A DNA stretch of 18,895 nucleotides, taken from NCBI GenBank assembly GCA_947452355.1, contig CANGCU010000006.1, forward strand, positions 1 to 18,895, written 5' to 3'. Positions 1 to 6,445 of this stretch are shown here, one piece after another. A program made the translations under genes and the position numbers. The notes beneath the pieces were generated by a model. The model was given only the letters and a program-made list of their open reading frames with translations, was not told the origin of the DNA and ran no database searches. This DNA is from Microbacteriaceae bacterium. GTDB lineage: Bacteria > Actinomycetota > Actinomycetes > Actinomycetales > Microbacteriaceae. The stretch's first letter is position 1. Each line of letters opens with the position of its first letter.

Positions 1-1
1 C

Positions 2-202
2 AACGCGGCTGACTGTAGGGGTGCGTTGTTAAGTGAGGCGGTAACGCCGTTTGCAGGTGTCATAGGCCGTCGTTTCGCTGGAACCATTGGTCTGGGGCGG
101 CGTGGCGGTGATATTGCCGAGTCCGTGACAGAGGCAAGTTTGTCAGCATATTCAGCACAGACCACCTCTCGAGATTGGTCCTGCTTTGCAACAAGATGGT
201 GA
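2..202 (+). CDS. C-terminal end of an unrecognised protein (cut by window start)
   Basis: Frame 2 is open from the window edge to a TGA at 200-202, giving the last 66 residues of a protein whose start lies outside the window. The visible tail runs from NAADCRGALLSEAV to DWSCFATRW. It is Gly/Ala/Arg-rich in the middle (VIGRRFAGTIGLGRRGGDIA) and carries two cysteines. I recognise no family. The end overlaps by 17 bases the TTG from which the next open frame could start, so the two genes may be translationally coupled. Base composition is similar to the low-GC gene that follows and unlike the rest of the window. It could be a chance open frame, but the same-strand overlap with the next gene and the coherent composition favour a real gene end. 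Confidence 0.5.
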   Translation, partial: NAADCRGALLSEAVTPFAGVIGRRFAGTIGLGRRGGDIAESVTEASLSAYSAQTTSRDWSCFATRW

Positions 203-914
203 GAGCGTCTTCATTCCTGAGGGTTTTCGATACCCAACCGCCTATGCATTACATATGCGATCCCAATCATTGATGCTGCCGAGCTTTTTATTAGAAATGC
301 TGATTTGGGTCGCGAACGGCGTTGTTGATCCAGATTTTCGTTGGCTCCTGGATTTTACGATGGTAGTGGGTTTCGCTGGCCTTTTCTTCGGGTGGTGGCT
401 TGCGCGCAAAGGGAACGAAGAATTTTATTTCGAATTGAGACACGGGTACTCCACAGCCGGCCTACTGAGCTATTTCACTCCGCCGAAAAAATTCTCGTCT
501 CGAATTGCGCTCGTCAATCCATTCAGTGGCCACGTTGTTTGTGCATATGATCATTTGGATTATGCCGTGGATCAGGTGAATCGGGATTGGTTCGCAGATT
601 CGCTGGTTCGAGAGTGCGAACGCTGGGAATCAAATCACAAATTGCCGAACGCGCTGATTCAAATCCCTGGGTACGCGCTCGGCGCTATTGAGTCGATTTC
701 CTATAACCTTTGGGCGAGATTATTGGGCCGGGTCCTTTGGGACATAGAGCCTTTATCACAAATTCGCGGGGCTACCCTAGAAAAAGAATCGTTGCTTTTG
801 AACAAGTTACCTGTGCAAGTTTCCTCTAGTCGGATTGAGAAAGTTCGTCACGTCAAGTTTGATCATTTTGCGCGCGCCTGGACAACGAAGCGATTCCAAA
901 CATCCGACTTTTAG
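186..914 (+). CDS. Hypothetical membrane protein, low-GC accessory gene
   Basis: This encodes a protein of up to 242 residues that I do not recognise. Two hydrophobic segments lie near the N-terminus, about residues 30-47 (LPSFLLEMLIWVANGVV) and 54-73 (LLDFTMVVGFAGLFFGWWLA), separated by a short Asp-rich turn. A basic flank (ARKGNEEF) follows, then a roughly 165-residue soluble domain rich in Trp, Tyr and Phe. The start is uncertain. TTG at 186 gives the full frame, overlapping the upstream gene by 17 bases, but no clear ribosome binding site precedes it; ATG at 255 is the first in-frame ATG and would keep both membrane segments. G+C is about 48%, and AT-rich codons such as TTA are used, unlike the neighbours, which suggests acquired DNA. 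A membrane-bound partner or immunity protein for the preceding gene product is possible but is only inference. Confidence 0.6.
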   Translation: MQQDGESVFIPEGFRYPTAYALHMRSQSLMLPSFLLEMLIWVANGVVDPDFRWLLDFTMVVGFAGLFFGWWLARKGNEEFYFELRHGYSTAGLLSYFTPPKKFSSRIALVNPFSGHVVCAYDHLDYAVDQVNRDWFADSLVRECERWESNHKLPNALIQIPGYALGAIESISYNLWARLLGRVLWDIEPLSQIRGATLEKESLLLNKLPVQVSSSRIEKVRHVKFDHFARAWTTKRFQTSDF

Positions 915-979
915 CGAGGAATCACACCCCGGAGAACAACCTCAATGAACGGCTTAAGCAGTGACATCGTTCGCGGGCT

Positions 980-1255
980 CTAGCCCAACATCGCCTTGTC
1001 CATGAGCGCGAAAAGCGCGCTCTTCATCTCACCGCGGTTCGTCACGGGGTAGGGCCAGTTGATGGGCACCTGGCGGGTGACCCCGTCTTTGGCGATTGAG
1101 AACAGCCCGTGGGCTTCGGTTATGTCGACGAGAGTCACGTCGGATTCCAGCTCTGCTCCGGCGAGCTTTTCCGCAATGAATCGCATGTGGTCGGCCATCG
1201 ACTGGTCGTTCATGTAGTCGCAAACGCCGCGGACATCGCTTGGATCAAGAGCCAT
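980..1255 (-). CDS. DUF2470-like small protein
   Basis: This encodes a 91-residue cytoplasmic protein. The pattern VCDYMND (residues 11-17), then LVDIT..HGLFSI, then an Arg/Pro-rich VPINWPYPVTNR stretch and a C-terminal helix matches the general layout of DUF2470 domains. These occur alone or at the C-terminus of HugZ-like haem-utilisation proteins; the biochemical role here is unknown. The ATG at 1255 is chosen because a perfect GGAGGA sits 9 bases upstream (1265-1270). A GTG seven codons further upstream would overlap the threonine aldolase stop (GTGA), but it would place that ribosome binding site inside the gene. It is the last gene of the minus-strand run xthA - threonine aldolase - this gene, with 17 bases between the aldolase stop and this start, so it is probably co-transcribed. 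Confidence 0.75.
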   Translation of the reverse strand: MALDPSDVRGVCDYMNDQSMADHMRFIAEKLAGAELESDVTLVDITEAHGLFSIAKDGVTRQVPINWPYPVTNRGEMKSALFALMDKAMLG

Positions 1256-1272
1256 GATTGCAATTCCTCCGG

Positions 1273-2340
1273 TCACACGGCACGAAGGGCGACACCGATG
1301 GCGTCCGCGAACGCGAGAACGTCGGATTCCTTCGTGTCGAACGCGGTCATCCAGCGCACCTCGTTCGCGGCTTCGTCCCAGTCGTAAAAGTGGAAGGTTT
1401 CGCGCAGCGACTCAATCGCGGGACGTGGCAGGCTCGCGAACACCGCGTTCGCCTCGGCGGGGTGGGTGAACGTGAGCCCCGGTGCGGTTCCGTCCGCGAT
1501 CATCGCGTCGAGCGTCGAGCGCAACAGCGCCGCCATCGAATTGGCGTGACGAGCGGCGTTCATTCCGAGGTCATCCGTGAGCAGCGCCAGATACTGCGCC
1601 GAGACGAACCGCAACTTGCTGCCGAGTTGTCCGATCGACTTGCGCAAATACAACATTCCGGGGGCGACCTCGGGGTTGATGACAACAACGGCCTCGGCCC
1701 CCATCGCACCGATCTTGGTTGCACCGAAACTCACGATGTCGACACCACAGTCGACGGTCATCTCGCGGAAGGTCACATCGAGCGCCGCTGCGGCGTTCCA
1801 CAATCGAGCGCCGTCCATGTGGACGACCATTCCTTTCGCGTGCGCGAAATCAACGAGCGCTCGAATCTCGGCGAGTGAATAGACCCCGCCCAGCTCGGTC
1901 GTTTGGGTGATGGACAGAACCAGCGGCTGGGCGCGGTGTTCGAACCCGTACCCCCACGCCTCTGTCGCGACGAGTTCGGGGGTGAGTTTGGCGTGCGGGG
2001 CTTTGACGGGGTACAACTTGAGCCCCGTGATGCGTTCGGGCGCCCCACCCTCATCGGTGTGAATGTGTGCGTCCGCCGAACAGATGACAGCACCCCAACG
2101 AGGCATCGACGCGGTGAGAGCGAGGACGTTGGCGCCCGTTCCGTTGAACACGGGAAAGACCTCGGCGTTCGGCCCGAAGTGTTCGGTGATGACCGCACCG
2201 AGTTGCGCGGTGTACGGGTCATCGCCGTACGCGCTGACGTGTCCGTCATTGGCGGCCGACAGGGCGTCGAGGATCTGCGGGTGGACGCCGGCGTAGTTGT
2301 CACTGGCGAAGGCGATGCGGTTCGGGTCGTGGAGAGTCAC
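1273..2340 (-). CDS. ltaE: Low-specificity L-threonine aldolase (PLP enzyme)
   Basis: The product is a PLP-dependent aldolase of the threonine aldolase family, which cleaves L-threonine or L-allo-threonine to glycine and acetaldehyde in the cytosol. With the GTG start at 2340 it has 355 residues, near the family's usual length. Visible family features are FASDNYAGVHP (11-21), NGTGANVLAL, SADAHIHTDEGGAPE (about 88-102), HMDGARLWNA (174-183) and SFGATKIG with the probable Schiff-base Lys209. The open frame extends to 2370, but the family motif FASDNY normally lies about ten residues from the N-terminus. In addition CAGAAT, one base off a TANNNT -10 box, ends six bases before the GTG at 2340, consistent with a leaderless internal promoter. 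The gene lies just downstream of xthA on the same strand. The exact start is the only real doubt. Confidence 0.92.
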   Translation of the reverse strand: MTLHDPNRIAFASDNYAGVHPQILDALSAANDGHVSAYGDDPYTAQLGAVITEHFGPNAEVFPVFNGTGANVLALTASMPRWGAVICSADAHIHTDEGGAPERITGLKLYPVKAPHAKLTPELVATEAWGYGFEHRAQPLVLSITQTTELGGVYSLAEIRALVDFAHAKGMVVHMDGARLWNAAAALDVTFREMTVDCGVDIVSFGATKIGAMGAEAVVVINPEVAPGMLYLRKSIGQLGSKLRFVSAQYLALLTDDLGMNAARHANSMAALLRSTLDAMIADGTAPGLTFTHPAEANAVFASLPRPAIESLRETFHFYDWDEAANEVRWMTAFDTKESDVLAFADAIGVALRAV

Positions 2341-2346
2341 GTGTCT

Positions 2347-2352
2347 ATTCTG
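2347..2352 (-). promoter_or_regulatory. Possible -10 box for a leaderless ltaE transcript
   Basis: On the minus strand CAGAAT is followed by exactly six bases and the GTG at 2340. It fits the window-wide TANNNT rule except for C at the first position. It lies just past the xthA stop codon, so ltaE may have its own promoter besides read-through from xthA. Confidence 0.35.
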
Positions 2353-2363
2353 CCGTTCGATTG

Positions 2364-3194
2364 TCACCAAAACATCGGACGGTCGTCATCCTCGTCGGTT
2401 CCACCGGTCTCGACCACGACGGGCACGTGGTCGCTCGGTTGTTCGCCCTTTCGTTGGTCGCGGTCGATGAAGGCGTCGGTGACGTTCGCGGCGAACGCGG
2501 GCGACCCCAAGATGAAGTCGATGCGAAGCCCCTCGTTTCGGGGAAACGACAGGTTCTTGTAGTCCCAATACGTGTACCCCTCGGGCACGCGCGGTCGAAC
2601 GCAGTCGGTCAGGTTCATCGCCTCGAACTTCGCGAACGATTCCCGTTCGATGGGCGAAATGTGGGTCGAGAGCCCCGGAATCATTCGTGGGTCACCGCAG
2701 TCATCGTCGAACGGTGCAATGTTGAAGTCCCCCATGATGGCGAGTTGGTCGAAGGTCGACATTTCCGCCGAAGTTGACGTGCGAAGCGCCTCGAGCCATC
2801 GCAACTTGTAATCGAAGTGCGGGTCGTCGAGCGACCGACCGTTGGGCACGTACAGGCTCCACAGCCGAACGCCCTCGACCGTGATGCCAATCGCGCGAGC
2901 CTCGAGCGGCGGGTCGTCGCCCTCGTGGTCTTTGGCGAAACCGGGCATCCCATCGAACCCGATTGTGATGTCCTCCATCGGCAGTCGGGAAATGAACGCG
3001 ACGCCGTTCCACTGGGACAAACCATGACACGCGATCTCGTAGCCAGCGGCTTCAATCGCCTCGCGTGGGAACTGGTCGTCCCGACATTTTGTCTCTTGCA
3101 GGGCGAGGACATCAATGTCGCTGCTTCCCAACCACTCGACGACACGGTCGACTCGGGTTCGAATCGAGTTGATGTTCCAGGTCGCAATGCGCAC
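2364..3194 (-). CDS. xthA: Exodeoxyribonuclease III (AP endonuclease family)
   Basis: The product is a metal-dependent nuclease that incises DNA at abasic sites and removes 3' blocking groups in base excision repair. The 276-residue protein has the full exonuclease III motif series: ATWNINSIRTR (4-14), LALQETKCRDDQFP with catalytic Glu34, YVPNGR (115-120), GDFNIAP (155-161), the GYTYWDY segment, RIDFILGSP and SDHVPVV with catalytic His256. An open frame extends 34 codons upstream, but the fold begins at VRIATWN, and a TAAACT box ends seven bases before the GTG at 3194, so that GTG is taken as a leaderless start. The C-terminus ends in an acidic DEDDDRPMFW tail. It diverges from pyrE across 34 bases and is followed by ltaE. 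Confidence 0.95.
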   Translation of the reverse strand: MRIATWNINSIRTRVDRVVEWLGSSDIDVLALQETKCRDDQFPREAIEAAGYEIACHGLSQWNGVAFISRLPMEDITIGFDGMPGFAKDHEGDDPPLEARAIGITVEGVRLWSLYVPNGRSLDDPHFDYKLRWLEALRTSTSAEMSTFDQLAIMGDFNIAPFDDDCGDPRMIPGLSTHISPIERESFAKFEAMNLTDCVRPRVPEGYTYWDYKNLSFPRNEGLRIDFILGSPAFAANVTDAFIDRDQRKGEQPSDHVPVVVETGGTDEDDDRPMFW

Positions 3195-3201
3195 GAGAGC
3201 G

Positions 3202-3207
3202 AGTTTA
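3202..3207 (-). promoter_or_regulatory. -10 box (TAAACT) of xthA, leaderless
   Basis: TAAACT on the minus strand ends seven bases before the GTG start of xthA at 3194, so transcription would begin at or next to the start codon. No consensus -35 is visible; at normal spacing it would fall around the pyrE start codon. Confidence 0.6.
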
Positions 3208-3216
3208 GGCGTTCGG

Positions 3217-3222
3217 TAGGCT
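3217..3222 (+). promoter_or_regulatory. -10 box (TAGGCT) of pyrE, leaderless
   Basis: TAGGCT is followed by exactly six bases and the pyrE ATG at 3229. The same TAGGCT-6-ATG arrangement recurs upstream of the chorismate mutase gene. The box lies 9 bases from the opposing xthA -10 box. Confidence 0.65.
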
Positions 3223-3228
3223 GTGGGA

Positions 3229-3780
3229 ATGACCGACGACCGCGACCGACTCGCGTCGCTCATCCGCGACAATGCCCTGTTCTTCGGCGATTTCACGCTG
3301 ACAAGCGGAAAAAAGGCGACGTATTACATCGATCTTCGAAAAGTGAGCCTCGACCACCGTGTTGCGCCGCTGATCGGTGATGTCATGGTCGACCTCATCG
3401 CGGATATCCCCGACATCGCTGCCGTCGGGGGACTGACCATGGGTGCCGACCCGATCGCTTCGGCCGTCCTGCATCGTGGTGTTCTCAAGGGCAAAAATTA
3501 CGACGCGTTCGTCGTTCGCAAGGAACCCAAGGACCACGGCCGCGGCAAGCAGGTGGAAGGCCCCGACCTCGAGGGCAAGCGCGTGGTTGTGCTCGAGGAC
3601 ACGTCGACGACGGGGGGTTCGCCGCTCGCGGCTGCCGCTGCACTGGAAAAGGTCGGTGCGATTGTGGTTGCCGTCGCTGTCGTCGTCGACCGCAACACGG
3701 GTGCGAAGGAAATCATCGAGGCCGCGGGATACGAATACCGCGCGGCAATTTCGCTGACCGATTTGGGGTTGGAATCATGA
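3229..3780 (+). CDS. pyrE: Orotate phosphoribosyltransferase
   Basis: The product joins orotate to PRPP to make orotidine 5'-phosphate, the fifth step of pyrimidine synthesis. The 183-residue protein has the type I phosphoribosyltransferase layout. LTSGKKATYYIDLRK (24-38) forms the orotate side, GLTMGADPIA (68-77) and VVRKEPKDHGRGKQVEG (95-111) form the flexible catalytic region, and the PRPP-binding motif is VVVLEDTSTTGGS (119-131). ATG at 3229 is preferred over the in-frame GTG at 3223 because of the leaderless -10 spacing. The stop overlaps the next gene's start as ATGA, so the two are translationally coupled. It diverges from xthA. Confidence 0.95.
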   Translation: MTDDRDRLASLIRDNALFFGDFTLTSGKKATYYIDLRKVSLDHRVAPLIGDVMVDLIADIPDIAAVGGLTMGADPIASAVLHRGVLKGKNYDAFVVRKEPKDHGRGKQVEGPDLEGKRVVVLEDTSTTGGSPLAAAAALEKVGAIVVAVAVVVDRNTGAKEIIEAAGYEYRAAISLTDLGLES

Positions 3781-4943
3781 CGGACAACGACAACGAGAAA
3801 GACGAGTCTCGCGACGACGTCGACTGGCTCAAGGACGCGTTTGATCGCGCGATTCAGGGCGACAACGGAACGGTTCCCGACGCCGTGCGGCCGGCCGCGA
3901 GCCCGTTTACGGCACCGACGCCCGTCCAACCACCAACCCCGGTCGAGCCGACCGCGCCAGCAGAGATGCCGTCGCACCGCCACGACCTCGACCTTGATTT
4001 TGAAACCGACAACATGCCGCCCGTCACGTCGTTTGAGCCGGTTGTTCCACTTGAAAATCCACTGCCCGCGGTCGCGACCGATTACCCGCCGACGGAAGCG
4101 ATCGATACGGTCGACCTCCCGGTCATCGCCGCGCCCGAAGAAGTGCCACCCGCCGTGTCGAACCAAACCTTGACCGACGAAACCGCGGGAATCGATCGTC
4201 TCGACGCGTTATTCACCGCGGCCGACGCCACACCCGATACCCCGGCGGCCGCTGCAACGGTGTCCGGAGCAACGAAATCGGGCATTTTCGGAAAATCCGC
4301 GCCCCGCACACCACGTGAACCGCGCGAACCACGCAACCGAGCCTCTAACCCACTAGACCAGGCACGATTGCGCCAGCGATTGGTCCTCGTTGTCGGCGTC
4401 ATAGTGATTGCCATCGCATCAATCGGCGCGTTCCTCGGGGGCGCAATTGTTGCCTCTCCCGCGGCAATTCCGACGGCCGAACCGACAGATACCCCGAGCG
4501 CACCAACTGCTCTGCAGCCACCCGGCGAATACGGCTTTGCGGAACTTTTTGGCGGGGAGTGCATCGACCCCTTTGACACGGCGTGGGCCTCGACCTTCAC
4601 CGTGGTTGACTGCGCCACCCCCCACGCCGCACAGTTGGTGTACGCGGGAGACCTAGCGGTCGACGAGGCGTATCCTTCCTATCCCGGCGACACTCACGTG
4701 GGAAATGCAGCGATGGCCGGTTGCTCGGAACAAGGCGTCCTCGATCTGGCAAAAGCAAAGACGTATCGCAATCTGCTCATGTCGGCTTCCTACCCCGTGA
4801 CCTCTGAAGCGTGGGATTCCGGCGACACCCGGTACTACTGTTTTGCGAACCTCTCGAGCGGTGAACCACTGACGGGAAGTATCGCCGGAGACGGCGTCAC
4901 GCCGGGCGTGGAGCCAACTCCGGAACCAACAGCGAGTGACTAA
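3777..4943 (+). CDS. Membrane-anchored protein with septum-formation-like extracellular domain
   Basis: This encodes a 388-residue single-pass membrane protein. Residues 1-200 are cytoplasmic, acidic at first and then Pro/Thr/Ala-rich and likely disordered, with a basic repeat PREPREPRN (179-187) just before the membrane. Residues 201-227 are a strongly hydrophobic helix. The outer part (about 252-362) holds four cysteines (262, 279, 316, 355) and the VVDCATPHAAQLVY segment (276-289). This resembles the septum-formation (Septum_form-type) domains of actinobacterial membrane proteins, whose exact function is poorly known. The paired cysteines probably form disulphides. It overlaps pyrE by ATGA. 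Its last 47 bases overlap the 3' end of the opposite DNA methyltransferase gene. The domain assignment is from pattern only and is moderately sure. Confidence 0.8.
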   Translation: MTDNDNEKDESRDDVDWLKDAFDRAIQGDNGTVPDAVRPAASPFTAPTPVQPPTPVEPTAPAEMPSHRHDLDLDFETDNMPPVTSFEPVVPLENPLPAVATDYPPTEAIDTVDLPVIAAPEEVPPAVSNQTLTDETAGIDRLDALFTAADATPDTPAAAATVSGATKSGIFGKSAPRTPREPREPRNRASNPLDQARLRQRLVLVVGVIVIAIASIGAFLGGAIVASPAAIPTAEPTDTPSAPTALQPPGEYGFAELFGGECIDPFDTAWASTFTVVDCATPHAAQLVYAGDLAVDEAYPSYPGDTHVGNAAMAGCSEQGVLDLAKAKTYRNLLMSASYPVTSEAWDSGDTRYYCFANLSSGEPLTGSIAGDGVTPGVEPTPEPTASD

Positions 4944-5751
4944 CTCCCAGCCGTGATTCCATCACCGCGATGGCGTCATCGGATTGGTCAACGAGAACGA
5001 CATTTCTACCGAGTGTGGCCGCGGCTTCTCCGGTCGTTCCACTGCCGGCAAAAACATCGAGAACCCAATCGCCGGGGCGACTCGACGCCGCGATGATTCG
5101 CCGCAGGATTCCCAGCGGTTTCTGTGTCGCGTAACCCGTCTTTTCCTTCCCCGTCGGGGACACGATCGTGTGCCACCACACGTCCGTCGGAAGCTTCCCG
5201 CGCGCGACTTTTTCCGCGGTCACCAAACCCGGTGCCATGTAAGGCTCCCGGTCGACTTCCGACGAATCGAAAAAGTAAGTCGCGGGGTTTTTGACGTACA
5301 CCAGAATCGTGTCGTGCTTCGTCGGCCACTTCTTGGTTGATTTCGCGCCGTAGTCGTAGGCCCAAATGATCTCGTTGAGGAACGCGCTTCGCCCGAACAG
5401 TGCGTCCAACGCTACTTTCGCGTAGTGGACCTCGCGATAGTCGAGGTGCAGGTACAACGTTCCCGAATCCGCGAGTACGCGATGTGCCTCGATAAGTCGG
5501 GGTTCCAAGAACTCCCAGTAGTCCTCGAATTCGTCGTCGTACCCGTACAAGGCGCCCTTGACGGTTTCGTAGGACGCACCCCCGAAGCCGGTTCGCGCGC
5601 CACCCTCGGTGCGAACCGTTTTCATCGACCGACGCTCTTGGCGCCGACCCGTGTTGAACGGGGGGTCGAGGTAGATGACCTGGAATACGCCATCCGGCAG
5701 CGTCCTTAACACCTCGAGGTTGTCGCCCTGCACGATGTGGGTCTCGGTCAT
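4897..5751 (-). CDS. Solitary site-specific DNA methyltransferase (amino-methylating, beta-type motif order)
   Basis: This encodes a 284-residue SAM-dependent enzyme that methylates adenine N6 or cytosine N4. The catalytic motif DPPFNTG (29-35) comes first and the SAM-binding motif FAGSGTTG (234-241) comes near the C-terminus, the order typical of beta-class enzymes. YLHLDYREVHY, the TQKP segment and the acidic VLVDQSDDA strand also fit the family. Between them lies a region of about 180 residues that should include target recognition. No restriction endonuclease or specificity subunit lies next to it, so it is probably an orphan, possibly regulatory, methyltransferase; its target site cannot be read from sequence. 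The start ATG at 5751 follows a TAACTT box at leaderless spacing. It shares a 17-base promoter gap with a divergent RNA methyltransferase gene and overlaps its convergent neighbour by 47 bases. Confidence 0.88.
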   Translation of the reverse strand: MTETHIVQGDNLEVLRTLPDGVFQVIYLDPPFNTGRRQERRSMKTVRTEGGARTGFGGASYETVKGALYGYDDEFEDYWEFLEPRLIEAHRVLADSGTLYLHLDYREVHYAKVALDALFGRSAFLNEIIWAYDYGAKSTKKWPTKHDTILVYVKNPATYFFDSSEVDREPYMAPGLVTAEKVARGKLPTDVWWHTIVSPTGKEKTGYATQKPLGILRRIIAASSRPGDWVLDVFAGSGTTGEAAATLGRNVVLVDQSDDAIAVMESRLGVSHSLLVPELAPRPA

Positions 5752-5756
5752 TCCCC

Positions 5757-5762
5757 TAAGTT
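5757..5762 (+). promoter_or_regulatory. -10 box (TAAGTT) of the SpoU-family gene, leaderless
   Basis: TAAGTT ends six bases before the GTG at 5769. It overlaps by five bases the opposing -10 box of the DNA methyltransferase gene, so the two promoters cannot be occupied at once. Confidence 0.6.
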
Positions 5763-5763
5763 A
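5758..5763 (-). promoter_or_regulatory. -10 box (TAACTT) of the DNA methyltransferase gene, leaderless
   Basis: On the minus strand TAACTT is followed by exactly six bases and the ATG at 5751. It is embedded in the GTTAAC palindrome shared with the opposite promoter. Confidence 0.6.
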
Positions 5764-5768
5764 ACAGA

Positions 5769-6413
5769 GTGACGGAAAAGGAACGTGATTCGGCGACACC
5801 GGAACTCACGACTTACGGCGTTGGACCGTGGATCGGCGATCGACCGACCGATCCGCGATACGACCCCGAGCTCCTCGAACACGGCGACACCCGCAACGTC
5901 ATCGACTCGTACCGCTACTGGACGATGGAGGCGATTGTCGCCGACCTCGATTCCAAACGTCATCGTTTTCACGTCGCGATCGAGAACTGGCAACACGACC
6001 TCAACATCGGGTCAATCGTAAGAACGGCCAACGCGTTTCTCGCAAACACGGTTCACATCATCGGTCGACGGCGATGGAACAAGCGTGGCGCGATGGTCAC
6101 GGACCGGTATCAGCACGTTCTGCACCATCCGACGATCGACGACTTTCTCGAGTGGGCACGCGCGCACGACCTGGTGGTCGTCGGGGTCGACAACGTCGCC
6201 AATTCGGTGTCGATCGACGCCACATCGCTTCCGGAGTCCTGCGTGTTGTTGTTCGGGCAAGAAGGGCCAGGACTGTCGCCCGAAGCAATCGCCGCGAGCG
6301 ACCTCGTCGTTGAAATCGAACAGTTCGGTTCAACGCGGTCTCTCAATGCGTCGGCCGCCGCGGCAATCGTCATGCACGCGTGGGTTCGGGAGCACGTCAC
6401 AGCCAAACGGTAG
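5769..6413 (+). CDS. SpoU/TrmH-family RNA 2'-O-methyltransferase
   Basis: This encodes a 214-residue SPOUT-class enzyme that transfers methyl from SAM to a ribose 2'-OH of tRNA or rRNA; the substrate cannot be told from sequence. All three SpoU motifs are present: N79 to R85 (NIGSIVRTANAF, motif 1), LFGQEGPGLS (161-170, motif 2) and SLNASAAAAIVMH (191-203, motif 3), the last two forming the knotted SAM site. An N-terminal extension of about 60 residues, rich in Asp, Pro and Tyr, precedes the catalytic domain. The GTG at 5769 sits at leaderless distance from TAAGTT. Its stop codon TAG forms the first three bases of the purA -10 box. Confidence 0.9.
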   Translation: MTEKERDSATPELTTYGVGPWIGDRPTDPRYDPELLEHGDTRNVIDSYRYWTMEAIVADLDSKRHRFHVAIENWQHDLNIGSIVRTANAFLANTVHIIGRRRWNKRGAMVTDRYQHVLHHPTIDDFLEWARAHDLVVVGVDNVANSVSIDATSLPESCVLLFGQEGPGLSPEAIAASDLVVEIEQFGSTRSLNASAAAAIVMHAWVREHVTAKR

Positions 6414-6416
6414 ACT
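6411..6416 (+). promoter_or_regulatory. -10 box (TAGACT) of purA
   Basis: TAGACT begins on the stop codon of the upstream methyltransferase gene. It is followed by a short leader of about 23 bases carrying GAAGGA (6434-6439) six bases before the purA ATG. purA is thus a leadered gene, in contrast to most first genes in the window. Confidence 0.5.
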
Positions 6417-6445
6417 GAAAAAGTTCTCCAATCGAAGGATTCGAC

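Noticed and set aside
975..986. GGGCTCTAGCCC palindrome at the end of the DUF2470-like gene as a terminator
   Set aside because: The stem is only four bases with a four-base loop and no T-run; too weak to call.
1258..1878. Open frame of about 200 codons on the plus strand opposite the threonine aldolase gene
   Set aside because: Arg/His/Gly-rich composition and complete overlap with a clear PLP enzyme; a shadow frame typical of high-GC DNA.
1903..2562. Open frame of about 220 codons on the plus strand spanning the ltaE/xthA junction
   Set aside because: It runs antisense to two well-supported genes and shows no family motif.
3498..4166. Open frame of about 220 codons on the minus strand opposite pyrE and the septum-domain gene
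   Set aside because: Highly Arg/Gly/Val-rich low-complexity translation, antisense to real genes.
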